Assembly: GCF_000369045.1 (NCBI RefSeq) | Contig: NZ_KB849786.1 | Coordinates: 149,969 to 213,968 of the forward strand | Reading direction: 5' to 3' | From: Acinetobacter pittii ATCC 19004 = CIP 70.29 | GTDB lineage: Bacteria; Pseudomonadota; Gammaproteobacteria; Pseudomonadales; Moraxellaceae | DNA length: 64,000 nt | Shown here: positions 47,295-55,860 of the stretch, piece by piece | Position numbering within the stretch: the first letter of the stretch is position 1 | Layout: each line of letters opens with the position of its first letter | Translations under genes and position numbers: made by a program | Notes under the pieces: generated by a model | Told to the model about the DNA's origin: nothing | The model's database searches: none | What the model saw: the letters and a program-made list of their open reading frames with translations, nothing else

Positions 47295-48074
47295 ATGGAT
47301 ACCAACAACCTTCCTATTGCTTATATTTTTCAGCAGCAACAACTTTTGGTTGATGCGAATTTTAATCTACCTTGCCTTGAACAGCAGGAATATGATTTAC
47401 CTATACAAGCAGACCCTCTAGTAATAGCAAGAGATTTCCAAGAAAGCGAACTTATACCAAATGGATATCAGTTTATACCCATTCGCCAACTCTTACAGTA
47501 TTGGACTAAACCTCAGTTTGAGCAGGCAAGTCGCGCTTTTCAGTTGCTAGAGTGGCGTCGTAATCATCAGTTTTGTAGCCGTTGCGGACATAAAACCCAA
47601 CAGCATAAGACTGAATATTCTATGACTTGTCCAGCATGTAACTTTAGTCAATATCCTAGAGTTAATCCTTGTGTGATTACTATTATTACACGTGGAGAGG
47701 ACGAGATTTTGCTGGCTAAAAATGCCAGAAATACGAGCCAGATGTACAGTTTAATCGCTGGCTTTGTCGAGGTAGGGGAAACACTAGAAGATGCTGTGCG
47801 ACGTGAAACATTAGAAGAAGTTGGATTACACATTAAGAATATTCAGTATTTGGCGAGTCAACCATGGCCATTTCCGAGTAACTTAATGTTGGCTTTTAAA
47901 GCTGAATATGAAGCGGGCGAAATTGAAATTCAGGAGAAAGAACTTAGCGATGCTCAGTTTTTCAAATTTAATCAATTACCTGAAATTCCATTTAAAGGCA
48001 GTATTGCTCATGCAATGATTATGCACGTTATTCATGGCACACCAGTCGCTGATGATACGAAACGGTGGCTTTAA
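47295..48074 (+). CDS. nudC: NAD+ diphosphatase / RNA NADH-decapping Nudix enzyme
   Basis: A 259-residue NudC. A zinc ribbon (Cys 94, 97, 112, 115) precedes a complete Nudix box at 156-178 (GFVEVGETLEDAVRRE, then TLEEVGL). The NudC-specific SQPWPFPSN motif follows near residue 188. It hydrolyses NADH and removes NAD caps from RNA 5' ends. It is divergent from the photolyase gene across 287 bases, and convergent with the amino acid permease. Confidence 0.95.
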   Translation: MDTNNLPIAYIFQQQQLLVDANFNLPCLEQQEYDLPIQADPLVIARDFQESELIPNGYQFIPIRQLLQYWTKPQFEQASRAFQLLEWRRNHQFCSRCGHKTQQHKTEYSMTCPACNFSQYPRVNPCVITIITRGEDEILLAKNARNTSQMYSLIAGFVEVGETLEDAVRRETLEEVGLHIKNIQYLASQPWPFPSNLMLAFKAEYEAGEIEIQEKELSDAQFFKFNQLPEIPFKGSIAHAMIMHVIHGTPVADDTKRWL

Positions 48075-48114
48075 ACTGAGATTCAGATATGGCTTTAATC
48101 TTATAGTTTTAAAT

Positions 48115-48145
48115 AAAAAAGCCATTGTCTAGACAATGGCTTTTT
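48115..48145. terminator. Bidirectional terminator between nudC and the permease
   Basis: A perfect palindrome GCCATTGTCT/AGACAATGGC with A and T runs, between convergent genes. Confidence 0.9.
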
Positions 48146-48153
48146 AGATTTAT

Positions 48154-49533
48154 TTATTCTTCAGGATTCACAATGGAATCTAGTTTTTTAGGATTTAAAT
48201 AGTCAAAAAGTACGAGCATTGCCGTAATCCAAATAGGGATCATCATTACTGACTCTTTGAAGCCTTGAGTCCACATAATATAGAGAACCACAGCAATAAA
48301 GGCTAAAACTAAGTAATTACTAAAAGGTGACCATAACGCTGGAAAAGAAGTCTTAATATTCGCGTGCTTAACAAAGCGTTTATACTTCAAATGTGTAATT
48401 GATATCATTGCCCAGTTTAGAACAAGTGCACCAACTACAACATACATGAGATGTCCAAGAGCATCTTCAGGTACAAAGTAATTTAAAAGAACGCAACCAA
48501 AGATTAATAAAGCAGAAAGTAAAACAGCGGGAATAGGAACCCCCTGTTTATTGGTTTTTGCAAAAACTTTTGGTGCATTCCCTTGTTGAGCAAGACTGTA
48601 GAGCATACGGCTATTTGCAAACATCCCACTGTTATAAACAGATAGAGCAGCAGTTAAAATAATAAAGTTAAGTAAGTGTGCAGCCCAACCAATACCCATT
48701 TGGCTAAAAATCATAACAAATGGACTTTTGTCGAGACCGCCAAGATCTAATTGGTTCCATGGCACTAATGAAAGTAAAATTGCCAATGAACCGATATAGA
48801 AAATCAAGATACGGAAAACGACTTGGTTAATTGCTTTTGGAATCGTTTTTTTCGGATCTTTTGCTTCTGCTGCGGCCATACCAATCAGTTCAATACCACC
48901 AAAGGCGAACATCAAGAAAGCCAACATATAGAAGAGGCCGCTAAAGCCATTTGGAAAAAATCCACCATGAGACCAAAGGTTACTAAATGAAATATTTGAG
49001 CCTACATCTGCTGTAAATAGCAAATAGAGTCCAAAAACAATCATAGAGATGACCGCAGCAACTTTAATAATAGCGAGCCAGAATTCGGACTCACCATAAA
49101 ATTTGACGTTTGTTAGGTTAATTGCCGTAATCACGACAAAGAAAAATAAGACAGACGTCCACGCTGGAATATGAGGCCACCAATAATTAATATATTTGGC
49201 CACTGCGGTGAGTTCGCTCATCGCAACCAGAACGTAGAGTATCCAATAATTCCATCCGGTTAAAAATCCGGGAAATTTCCCCCAGTATTTATACGCAAAA
49301 TGGCTGAACGATCCTGCAACAGGTTCTTCAACAATCATTTCTCCCAGGTGGCGCATAATTAAAAAAGCAATTAAGCCACCAATGGCATATCCTAAAATAA
49401 TGGATGGTCCCGCAGATTGAATCACTTGCGCCGAGCCTAAAAATAATCCGGTACCAATTGCTCCACCCATAGCAATTAATTGGATATGTCGATTTTTTAG
49501 TCCTCGTTGAAGTGTAGAAGATTCGTTGGTCAA
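48154..49533 (-). CDS. AroP-like aromatic amino acid permease (AAT family)
   Basis: A 459-residue APC-superfamily permease with 12 helices. It follows E. coli AroP closely from RGLKNRHIQLIAMGGAIG through VEEPVAGSFSHFAYKYWG and onward, so an aromatic amino acid:H+ symporter is likely. Related AAT permeases (PheP, LysP, ProY) share much of this pattern, so substrate is probable and not proven. It is monocistronic, bounded by a terminator, with a long AT-rich region upstream shared with prpF. Confidence 0.85.
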   Translation of the reverse strand: MTNESSTLQRGLKNRHIQLIAMGGAIGTGLFLGSAQVIQSAGPSIILGYAIGGLIAFLIMRHLGEMIVEEPVAGSFSHFAYKYWGKFPGFLTGWNYWILYVLVAMSELTAVAKYINYWWPHIPAWTSVLFFFVVITAINLTNVKFYGESEFWLAIIKVAAVISMIVFGLYLLFTADVGSNISFSNLWSHGGFFPNGFSGLFYMLAFLMFAFGGIELIGMAAAEAKDPKKTIPKAINQVVFRILIFYIGSLAILLSLVPWNQLDLGGLDKSPFVMIFSQMGIGWAAHLLNFIILTAALSVYNSGMFANSRMLYSLAQQGNAPKVFAKTNKQGVPIPAVLLSALLIFGCVLLNYFVPEDALGHLMYVVVGALVLNWAMISITHLKYKRFVKHANIKTSFPALWSPFSNYLVLAFIAVVLYIMWTQGFKESVMMIPIWITAMLVLFDYLNPKKLDSIVNPEE

Positions 49534-49911
49534 AGGTCTTCACTCACTATGAATAAGTAAATTATTCTAATAGATGGAGTTATTTTAGCCTAGACTACAA
49601 ATTAATAAGCAGTGACTGAAAAGTAATTGTAAAAACTATTTAAAATCATAATCTTGCTTTTAATATTTCTATTTCGAGTGAAAAGTACTCTAAAAAATAT
49701 AATTTCAGATAGACTTTTTTTCTTAGATTTTGCTTAGATTAAGTCATTGCAAGAGCATTGTTAAATTCACAAAATATGCTCGCGTCAATACGATTGATGT
49801 ATAAAGCAGATCGCTATCTCTTGGCCTTAAAACAATTTAAGATGAAGAGAAGGGTAAACAAGAATGCTTGTTTTGATATAGAAGAACATAATAGTAAGGA
49901 TAACAGTTGAT
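49534..49911. other. Divergent intergenic region between the AroP-like permease and prpF
   Basis: About 380 AT-rich bases with promoters for both directions. A short direct repeat of TTAGATT (near 49724 and 49735) is visible; I see no gene, strong hairpin or RNA element. Confidence 0.45.
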
Positions 49912-51099
49912 ATGAGCTCAGTACCGCAAATTAAAATTCCAGCAACTTATATGCGTGGTGGAACTAGTAAAGGTGTCTTTTTTAAACTTGATGATTTGCC
50001 GGAAAGAGCTCAAGTTGCAGGTCAAGCAAGAGATCAGCTGTTACTACGTGTCATTGGTAGTCCGGATCCTTATGGAAAACAAATTGATGGAATGGGTGGT
50101 GCTACTTCGAGTACGAGTAAAACCGTTATTCTTGCTAAAAGCACTCAGCCAGATCATGATGTCGATTACTTGTTTGGTCAGGTTTCAATTGATCAAGCTT
50201 TTGTAGATTGGAGCGGTAACTGCGGTAATTTAACCGCGGCTGTTGGTTCTTTTGCGATTTCAAATGGCTTAGTTGATGCCGATCGTATACCAGAAAATGG
50301 CCTATGTACGGTTCGAATTTGGCAAAAAAATATTCAAAAAACTATTATTGCTCATGTGCCTATTACCAATGGTCAAGTTCAAGAAACTGGGGACTTTGAA
50401 CTGGATGGGGTGACGTTTCCTGCCGCTGAAGTTCAAATTGAGTTTTTAGACCCAGCCGATGACGGTGAAGAAGGCGGTGATATGTTCCCGACAGGAAATA
50501 TCGTTGATGAATTAGATGTTCCTGATATTGGCCGTTTCCAAGCGACATTCATTAATGCAGGTATTCCAACCATTTTCTTAAATGCAGAAGATTTGGGTTA
50601 CCAAGGTACAGAGTTGCAAGATCATATTAATAGTGATGCAACTGCACTAGCACGTTTTGAAAAAATTCGTGCCTATGGCGCGGTGCAGATGGGTTTAATT
50701 AAAGATATTTCAGAAGCGGCTGCTCGTCAGCACACACCCAAAATTGCTTTTGTCTCTAAGCCAAAAAACTATACAGCTTCAAGCGGTAAGTCAGTTTCAG
50801 AGAGTGATGTCGATTTATTGGTTCGAGCTTTGTCGATGGGTAAATTACACCATGCGATGATGGGAACAGCAGCGGTTGCGATTGGCACAGCAGCTGCCAT
50901 TCCAGGCACTTTAGTAAATTTAGCGGCTGGTGGTGGAGAACGTGAAGCAGTACGTTTTGGACATCCATCTGGAACATTACGTGTTGGTGCTCAAGCGGAA
51001 CTGATTAATGATCAATGGGTCGTGAAAAAAGCCATTATGAGCCGTAGTGCACGTGTGTTAATGGAAGGTTGGGTACGCGTTCCAGGTGACAGCTTCTAA
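49912..51099 (+). CDS. prpF: PrpF-family 2-methylaconitate cis-trans isomerase
   Basis: A 395-residue PrpF with the start YMRGGTSKGVFF (about 14-25), the conserved IDGMGGATSSTSK segment near 60 and the SGNCGNLTAAVG active-site loop near 104. PrpF isomerises 2-methylaconitate in the AcnD-dependent methylcitrate pathway for propionate. Here it is on its own: prpB, prpC and acnD are not in the window and both flanks are unrelated, so a related tautomerase role is also possible. It has its own promoter region and terminator. Confidence 0.85.
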   Translation: MSSVPQIKIPATYMRGGTSKGVFFKLDDLPERAQVAGQARDQLLLRVIGSPDPYGKQIDGMGGATSSTSKTVILAKSTQPDHDVDYLFGQVSIDQAFVDWSGNCGNLTAAVGSFAISNGLVDADRIPENGLCTVRIWQKNIQKTIIAHVPITNGQVQETGDFELDGVTFPAAEVQIEFLDPADDGEEGGDMFPTGNIVDELDVPDIGRFQATFINAGIPTIFLNAEDLGYQGTELQDHINSDATALARFEKIRAYGAVQMGLIKDISEAAARQHTPKIAFVSKPKNYTASSGKSVSESDVDLLVRALSMGKLHHAMMGTAAVAIGTAAAIPGTLVNLAAGGGEREAVRFGHPSGTLRVGAQAELINDQWVVKKAIMSRSARVLMEGWVRVPGDSF

Positions 51100-51114
51100 A
51101 AGTTGTTAAATAAG

Positions 51115-51146
51115 AAAAAGCCTCTCAATTATGTAGAGGCTTTTTT
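51115..51146 (+). terminator. Terminator of prpF
   Basis: Stem AAGCCTCT/AGAGGCTT with a CAATTATGT loop and a T run, 15 bases after the stop. Confidence 0.88.
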
Positions 51147-51261
51147 ACAGTTGCCTTCAAAAACTCATCACCCACTTTTAACAGTGAATCGTGTATGATG
51201 TAGCGCATGAATGCTTCATGACATTCAATAAAATTTCTCTACTGATTTTATCGAGGCGACT

Positions 51262-52173
51262 GTGTCATCACTCTCTCAAGTTAATGCGGATGTTTTAAAA
51301 CAAGCTCAACAACGTATTCAACAAGATTTATTGACGACACTGGCTGCATTTTCAATTCCAGAACCTCTAAAAAGTGCAGTACACCATGCAGTTATGCTTG
51401 GTGGAAAACGTGTGCGTCCGGCTTTGTGTTATGCCACTGCTTCTTTACAGCCAAATCCAAATTTTGCTGCGGCCCGCCGTGCTGCGGTTGCAGTTGAACT
51501 TATCCATTGTTATTCACTAGCGCACGATGATTTGCCTTGTATGGATAATGACTTACTGCGTCGTGGTCAGCCGACTTGTCACGTTGCATTTGGTGAAGAT
51601 ACGGCTTTGCTTGCAGGCGACATTTTACAATCAATGGCTTTTGAGGTTTTAGGTAGCCGTTTGTTTGATGAACAAGGGCAGGGTACCGATGCCGCAATTG
51701 TACTAAAACAAATGCAGATTTTAGCAACTGCCAGCTCTAAAATGGTCTCTGGACAAGTTTTAGATTTGCAAGCTGAAGGCAAGAAAATCACTCAAGACGA
51801 ACTTGAAAATATCCATCGTAATAAAACTGGTGCGCTCATTCAAGCGGCTATTATGATGGGTGCCGTGACCATTTTCTCTGGAACAGATCAAGCAATTCCA
51901 AAGTTGCGTCAATATGGGCAGACCATTGGACTGGCTTTTCAAGTATTAGACGATATTCTCGATATTACTTCGAGTACGGAAACCTTGGGTAAAACCGCAG
52001 GTAAGGATGAACAAGTACAAAAATCGACGTACCCAGCCTTAATGGGGCTCGAACAAGCAAAGGTCTATGCTAAAGAATTGCATGATCAAGCTTTTGAAGC
52101 TTTAGCTCATTTTGGTAATAATGCCAAAGAATTAGTAGATATCTCACAATTCCTTTTAGCACGTACCAATTAA
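51262..52173 (+). CDS. ispA: Farnesyl diphosphate synthase
   Basis: A 303-residue polyprenyl synthetase starting with GTG. Both aspartate-rich motifs are present: DDLPCMD (Asp about 89-95) and DDILD near 229, together with GGKRVRPAL near 47. Length and the first DDxxxxD motif fit bacterial IspA, which makes C15 farnesyl diphosphate for undecaprenyl, quinone and other terpenoid synthesis. It is followed 58 bases later by a YjbR-like gene on the same strand. Confidence 0.94.
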   Translation: MSSLSQVNADVLKQAQQRIQQDLLTTLAAFSIPEPLKSAVHHAVMLGGKRVRPALCYATASLQPNPNFAAARRAAVAVELIHCYSLAHDDLPCMDNDLLRRGQPTCHVAFGEDTALLAGDILQSMAFEVLGSRLFDEQGQGTDAAIVLKQMQILATASSKMVSGQVLDLQAEGKKITQDELENIHRNKTGALIQAAIMMGAVTIFSGTDQAIPKLRQYGQTIGLAFQVLDDILDITSSTETLGKTAGKDEQVQKSTYPALMGLEQAKVYAKELHDQAFEALAHFGNNAKELVDISQFLLARTN

Positions 52174-52231
52174 TAATATTAAATCAATATTCATAACTTC
52201 TATTCATATTCAATGAATAAGGGAGAAAAGA

Positions 52232-52600
52232 ATGAATGGTGCTCAGCTTCATCAAGCTGCAATTGAAATCGCTCGCAATCTTCCTTTTAGCCAACAGGAC
52301 CATCCATTTGGTCCAGACTATGAAGTTTTTAAAATTTTAGAAAAAATATTCATGCTGACAGCAGAAGTAGCTGACGTCAAAATAGTTAATGTCAAATGTG
52401 ATCCGTATAAAAGTCAGGAATATCAGGAGCTCTATTCATTTATTATTCCAGGCTATCACATGAATAAAAAGCACTGGATTTCGATTACACCGCATAAGAA
52501 CTTAACAAGCGATTTACTTCAAGATTTAATTCAGGATTCTTATGATTTGGTTGTAAAAAAACTACCTTTGAAAGATCAGAAAAGATTAAAAAACCAATAA
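52232..52600 (+). CDS. MmcQ/YjbR-family protein
   Basis: A 122-residue protein with the DHPFGPDYEVFKI segment near residue 22 and HMNKKHWISI near 75, the pattern of YjbR (CyaY-like fold, DNA-binding-type architecture). Its function is unknown. A GGGAG ribosome binding site sits before the ATG, and the gene shares direction with ispA. Confidence 0.82.
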   Translation: MNGAQLHQAAIEIARNLPFSQQDHPFGPDYEVFKILEKIFMLTAEVADVKIVNVKCDPYKSQEYQELYSFIIPGYHMNKKHWISITPHKNLTSDLLQDLIQDSYDLVVKKLPLKDQKRLKNQ

Positions 52601-52610
52601 TATAAAAGAT

Positions 52611-52647
52611 AAAAAAACGGCGACATAGTAGTCGCCGTTTTGATTTC
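52611..52647. terminator. Terminator between the YjbR-like gene and qmcA
   Basis: Ten-base stem AAACGGCGAC/GTCGCCGTTT with an ATAGTA loop and a T-rich tail, between convergent genes. Confidence 0.88.
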
Positions 52648-52671
52648 AATTACGTATTAAATGTAACTAAA

Positions 52672-53526
52672 TTAATTATGTTTTCCCATAATTCCGCGAA
52701 TTGTATTTAAAACATCTGCTGGTAAAACCACAGTTTTAGCATTGCTCGATTTCGCCATATCTTGCATTGCTTTGACATACTGTTCACCTAACAGATAAGC
52801 AACAGGCGTTTCTTTATCACCCACTGCACTTGTCACCATCTCAATGGCTTTTTGTGAAGCTTCTGCCAAAACAACTTGTGCTTCTGCATCACGGCGGGAT
52901 GCTTCTAAGCGACCATCAGCTTCTAAAATTGCAGCTTGTTTTTCACCATCAGCTCTCGTTACTGTCGCACGGCGTTGACGTTCTGCCGCAGCTTGAGCTT
53001 CCATGGCAGCTTGCATGGTAGAAGAGGGCTGAATATCTTGAATTTCAACAGTTTTTAACGTGATCCCCCAATCTGAAATATCATCAGAAATCGCAGCTTT
53101 GAGCTTCGCTTTAATATGATCTCGTGAAGACAAAGCATCATCTAGATCCATTTCACCGACAATAGAACGTAATGAAGTTTGTACAAGGTTTTGAATTGCC
53201 CATGTATAGTTTTCAATACCATAGACCGCTTTTTCTGGTGTGGTTAAATTAATATATGCCACAGCATTCATGAGTAATACAGCATTGTCGCGCGTAATCA
53301 CTTCTTGAGATGGGATATCTAACACAATATCTTTAGTGGTAACTTTATAGGCCACTTCATCAACATAGGGAATCACGAAATTAAGCCCCGGATTAAGGGT
53401 AGAATGATATTTCCCTAAACGTTGAACAATCCACTTATAACCCTGAGGAACAATACGAACCCCTTTAAAAATGGTGACAGCCACAAAAGCCAAAAAGGCT
53501 AAAACAATAATAGTACCGACTGGCAT
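52672..53526 (-). CDS. qmcA: SPFH/band-7 membrane protein (QmcA/stomatin-like)
   Basis: A 284-residue protein with one N-terminal membrane helix (about 3-21), an SPFH domain about 25-190 and a heptad-rich coiled coil about 175-235 (AAMEAQAAAERQRRATVTRA). These proteins form oligomeric membrane scaffolds and modulate proteases or lipid domains. It lies 28 bases downstream of an nfeD gene, the usual partner pair. Confidence 0.92.
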   Translation of the reverse strand: MPVGTIIVLAFLAFVAVTIFKGVRIVPQGYKWIVQRLGKYHSTLNPGLNFVIPYVDEVAYKVTTKDIVLDIPSQEVITRDNAVLLMNAVAYINLTTPEKAVYGIENYTWAIQNLVQTSLRSIVGEMDLDDALSSRDHIKAKLKAAISDDISDWGITLKTVEIQDIQPSSTMQAAMEAQAAAERQRRATVTRADGEKQAAILEADGRLEASRRDAEAQVVLAEASQKAIEMVTSAVGDKETPVAYLLGEQYVKAMQDMAKSSNAKTVVLPADVLNTIRGIMGKHN

Positions 53527-53554
53527 GAAAATACCCTCTCTTTATCTTTAATGT

Positions 53555-54016
53555 TTATGAAGTACCATGGGACTGGACAATTAAGTCGTTACCCGAAATA
53601 TCAATAACTCTAACACGATCACCGACTTTGACTGGTGTGGTGCTTCGGCAGTTCCACTCATCAGCCCCTAAAATGGGCATTGGAAAGCGAACGATAATTT
53701 GATCATGGTCGAGACCGGTTTGAATCACCATACCAATTTGACCAATAGTCGCTTCACGGGGTAATCCCGCCTTAGTCTTATCAATTGATAATGGTTTAAT
53801 AAATTTGAACCAAAGAATGGTGCATAGCACTGACAGAACTATCCACAATATAATTTGCGTTGTGAGGCTAATATCTGGAAATAACCAGTAGAGAAAGCAC
53901 ACCATAATGGCGGCAATACCAAACCAAAGCGCGGCAAAGGCGGGTAGAATCAGTTCAGAAAGAATAAGTAAGATACCCAATACAAACCAGTGCCAAGGTT
54001 GTATAACAAACTCCAT
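53555..54016 (-). CDS. NfeD-family membrane protein
   Basis: A 153-residue protein with three membrane segments (about 10-80) and a C-terminal OB-fold (about 92-150, with GQIGMVIQTG and VKVGDRVRVIDISGNDLIV). It is the short NfeD form (NfeD1b-like), lacking the serine protease part, and pairs with the SPFH gene downstream. NfeD and SPFH proteins work together at membrane microdomains. Confidence 0.92.
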   Translation of the reverse strand: MEFVIQPWHWFVLGILLILSELILPAFAALWFGIAAIMVCFLYWLFPDISLTTQIILWIVLSVLCTILWFKFIKPLSIDKTKAGLPREATIGQIGMVIQTGLDHDQIIVRFPMPILGADEWNCRSTTPVKVGDRVRVIDISGNDLIVQSHGTS

Positions 54017-54046
54017 AGATCTGCTCTTTTATATATCTTTATGATG

Positions 54047-54075
54047 GGTAAAAGTGACTCAATATCACTTTTACC
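54047..54075. other. Perfect 11-bp hairpin between nfeD and the patatin gene
   Basis: GGTAAAAGTGA pairs with TCACTTTTACC around a seven-base loop, in the gap between the nfeD start and the patatin stop. There is no T run. It may be a 3' structure for the patatin transcript or part of the nfeD promoter. Confidence 0.5.
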
Positions 54076-54121
54076 ACTGTAGCAGATGATGGGGAGTGTG
54101 GATAGAAAAAAACCACCTCAA

Positions 54122-55081
54122 TTAGAATTTAGGGCGTGGTGCAGGCTTAAACGCAGCTGGAGATTTTTTGAAGTTTGCAATTGCAGTTTCAACTTGGCGT
54201 ATTTGCGCTTGAGCTGCTTTTTCGCCTTCCAAAATTGCTTGGTTACTTGATTTGAGATCAAGGGTACCTAGATGACCAACTTTAGGTTGAATGACAACAT
54301 TGGCCTGCTTGAGCTCTTCATTAATACTTTGTTGACCCATGATATTAATGGTTTGATCCAGTAGTCCCCACATATTGGCTGGGCGATTTCCTGCTGGACG
54401 TGCAGAAATATCAACAGCAATCACAATATCTGCACCCATATCACGAGCAGTTTTAACAGGAATTGGGCTAACCAATCCACCATCTACATATTTCTGCTTG
54501 CCAATTGTTGTTGGTACAAACACATTTGGAATACTACAAGATGCACGTACGGCTTGGCCTGCATTACCTTTAATGAAGTCAGCTTTTTGACCATTATCAA
54601 GGCGTGTTGCCACGGCAGCAAAACGGATTGGGAACTTCTCAATCGGTTTATTGCCTACATTACGGTTAACGTAGTCCTGTAACTTTTGTCCAAGAATGAT
54701 ACCCTGACGATTAAGTGTTAAATCGCGGATATCTGACTCTTGTAACTTTAAAGCCAGACTTTGCAATTGATAAGGCGTTTGTCCACTTGCGTAGATACTT
54801 CCAACAAAGCTACCGGCACTGGTACCCGTGACAATTTTAGGTTTAATTCCGTGAGACTCTAAAACCTTAATTACACCAATATGTGAAAATCCTTTTGCTC
54901 CACCGCCACCTAAAGCAAGTGCAATCACAGGTTCACGGGCTTTCATTGAGGTTGTCGGTGTTGGTGTTTTGCTAAATTTATCACAGCCAAATAGTGCTAG
55001 AGAGATAAATCCAATACTGGCAAATTGAGCAATTTTCATCTTTAAAAATAATCTACGTCGAGATAAATTAAGAGGGCTCAT
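54122..55081 (-). CDS. Patatin-like phospholipase lipoprotein (RssA-like), copy 2
   Basis: About 319 residues from the ATG at 55081; starts at 55099 (TTG) and 55039 (ATG) are also in frame. The core has GGGGAKGFSH, GTSAGS and VDGGLVSP, the patatin serine-aspartate dyad. The leader ends in a lipobox (LFGC), and in this reading the n-region SRRRLFLK resembles a twin-arginine motif. The gene starts about 25 bases past the stop of a PlsC-family acyltransferase, so the two are co-transcribed. It is a paralog of the protein at 13282. Substrate is unknown. Confidence 0.85.
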   Translation of the reverse strand: MSPLNLSRRRLFLKMKIAQFASIGFISLALFGCDKFSKTPTPTTSMKAREPVIALALGGGGAKGFSHIGVIKVLESHGIKPKIVTGTSAGSFVGSIYASGQTPYQLQSLALKLQESDIRDLTLNRQGIILGQKLQDYVNRNVGNKPIEKFPIRFAAVATRLDNGQKADFIKGNAGQAVRASCSIPNVFVPTTIGKQKYVDGGLVSPIPVKTARDMGADIVIAVDISARPAGNRPANMWGLLDQTINIMGQQSINEELKQANVVIQPKVGHLGTLDLKSSNQAILEGEKAAQAQIRQVETAIANFKKSPAAFKPAPRPKF

Positions 55082-55105
55082 GAGACCAGATTTGCTCAAT
55101 TTTTG

Positions 55106-55732
55106 CTAGGTTTTTTTCACTAGATTTTGTAAAGGTTCGGCAAGCCAATTACGATTTTTAGGTGAAATTTTTCCTTCATAACGCTCAAAAATCTTGGTGA
55201 GATCTTCGTCGTAGTTGCCACTTGGGTTTAAGTGCCCTAAACAGTGAATCGTCTTATGATCATAATCAAAAGAAAACATCACAATGGGAATATTGGCTTT
55301 TGCAGCAATATGGTAAAAACCACTTTTCATTTTTTTTGCTTTTTTACGTGTGCCTTCGGGCGCCATTCCAATCCAGATCTTGTCATATTTTTGAATGGTT
55401 GCAACGACTTGCTCAGTAAGTCCATTGGCTGTGTCACGTTTAACTGGAATAACTCCAGCCCAATCTAAAGCTCGTTTAAATGGTGGTTTAAAAAGGGCAT
55501 CTTTACCTAGGACCGTAATTTGGATACCTAATCCGAAAATCGCAAGAAAGCCATACCATCCATCAATATTGGAAGTATGGGGGGAAATAATCGCCACTGC
55601 TTTTGGCAAATTAGGAACTTCGCCTTCAATTGTCCAACCTTGCGCTAAAAAAAGTTTTTTAAATAGCGCTCGGCTTAAAGCAGTACCGCGTTGAGGTACT
55701 AAATCAGGTAAATTAGGGAAATGTTGATCCAT
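55106..55732 (-). CDS. PlsC-family lysophospholipid acyltransferase
   Basis: A 208-residue acyltransferase with the catalytic HTSNID (an HX4D motif, near residue 52) and APEGTRKK near residue 124, the acyl-acceptor site. It lacks the long hydrophobic regions of classical PlsC, so it belongs to the short soluble or peripheral group of 1-acyl-glycerophosphate-type enzymes. It is the first gene of a two-gene unit with the patatin-like lipoprotein. Acceptor and donor are unknown. Confidence 0.87.
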   Translation of the reverse strand: MDQHFPNLPDLVPQRGTALSRALFKKLFLAQGWTIEGEVPNLPKAVAIISPHTSNIDGWYGFLAIFGLGIQITVLGKDALFKPPFKRALDWAGVIPVKRDTANGLTEQVVATIQKYDKIWIGMAPEGTRKKAKKMKSGFYHIAAKANIPIVMFSFDYDHKTIHCLGHLNPSGNYDEDLTKIFERYEGKISPKNRNWLAEPLQNLVKKT

Positions 55733-55860
55733 ATTTTTTTAAATTTTAACTTGTCCTAGTTTTATCTTAATCTTTTGAAATATATGCTTCATTGGCAAAA
55801 TGTAAGAACAACATGACATTTGATGTTATTCCTCATTAAACAAATAAAAAGTAGGTTTCT

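Noticed and set aside
47197..47421. 74-codon frame overlapping the start of nudC
   Set aside because: It overlaps most of its length with the nudC N-terminus, has no ribosome binding site, and nudC is certain by its motifs.
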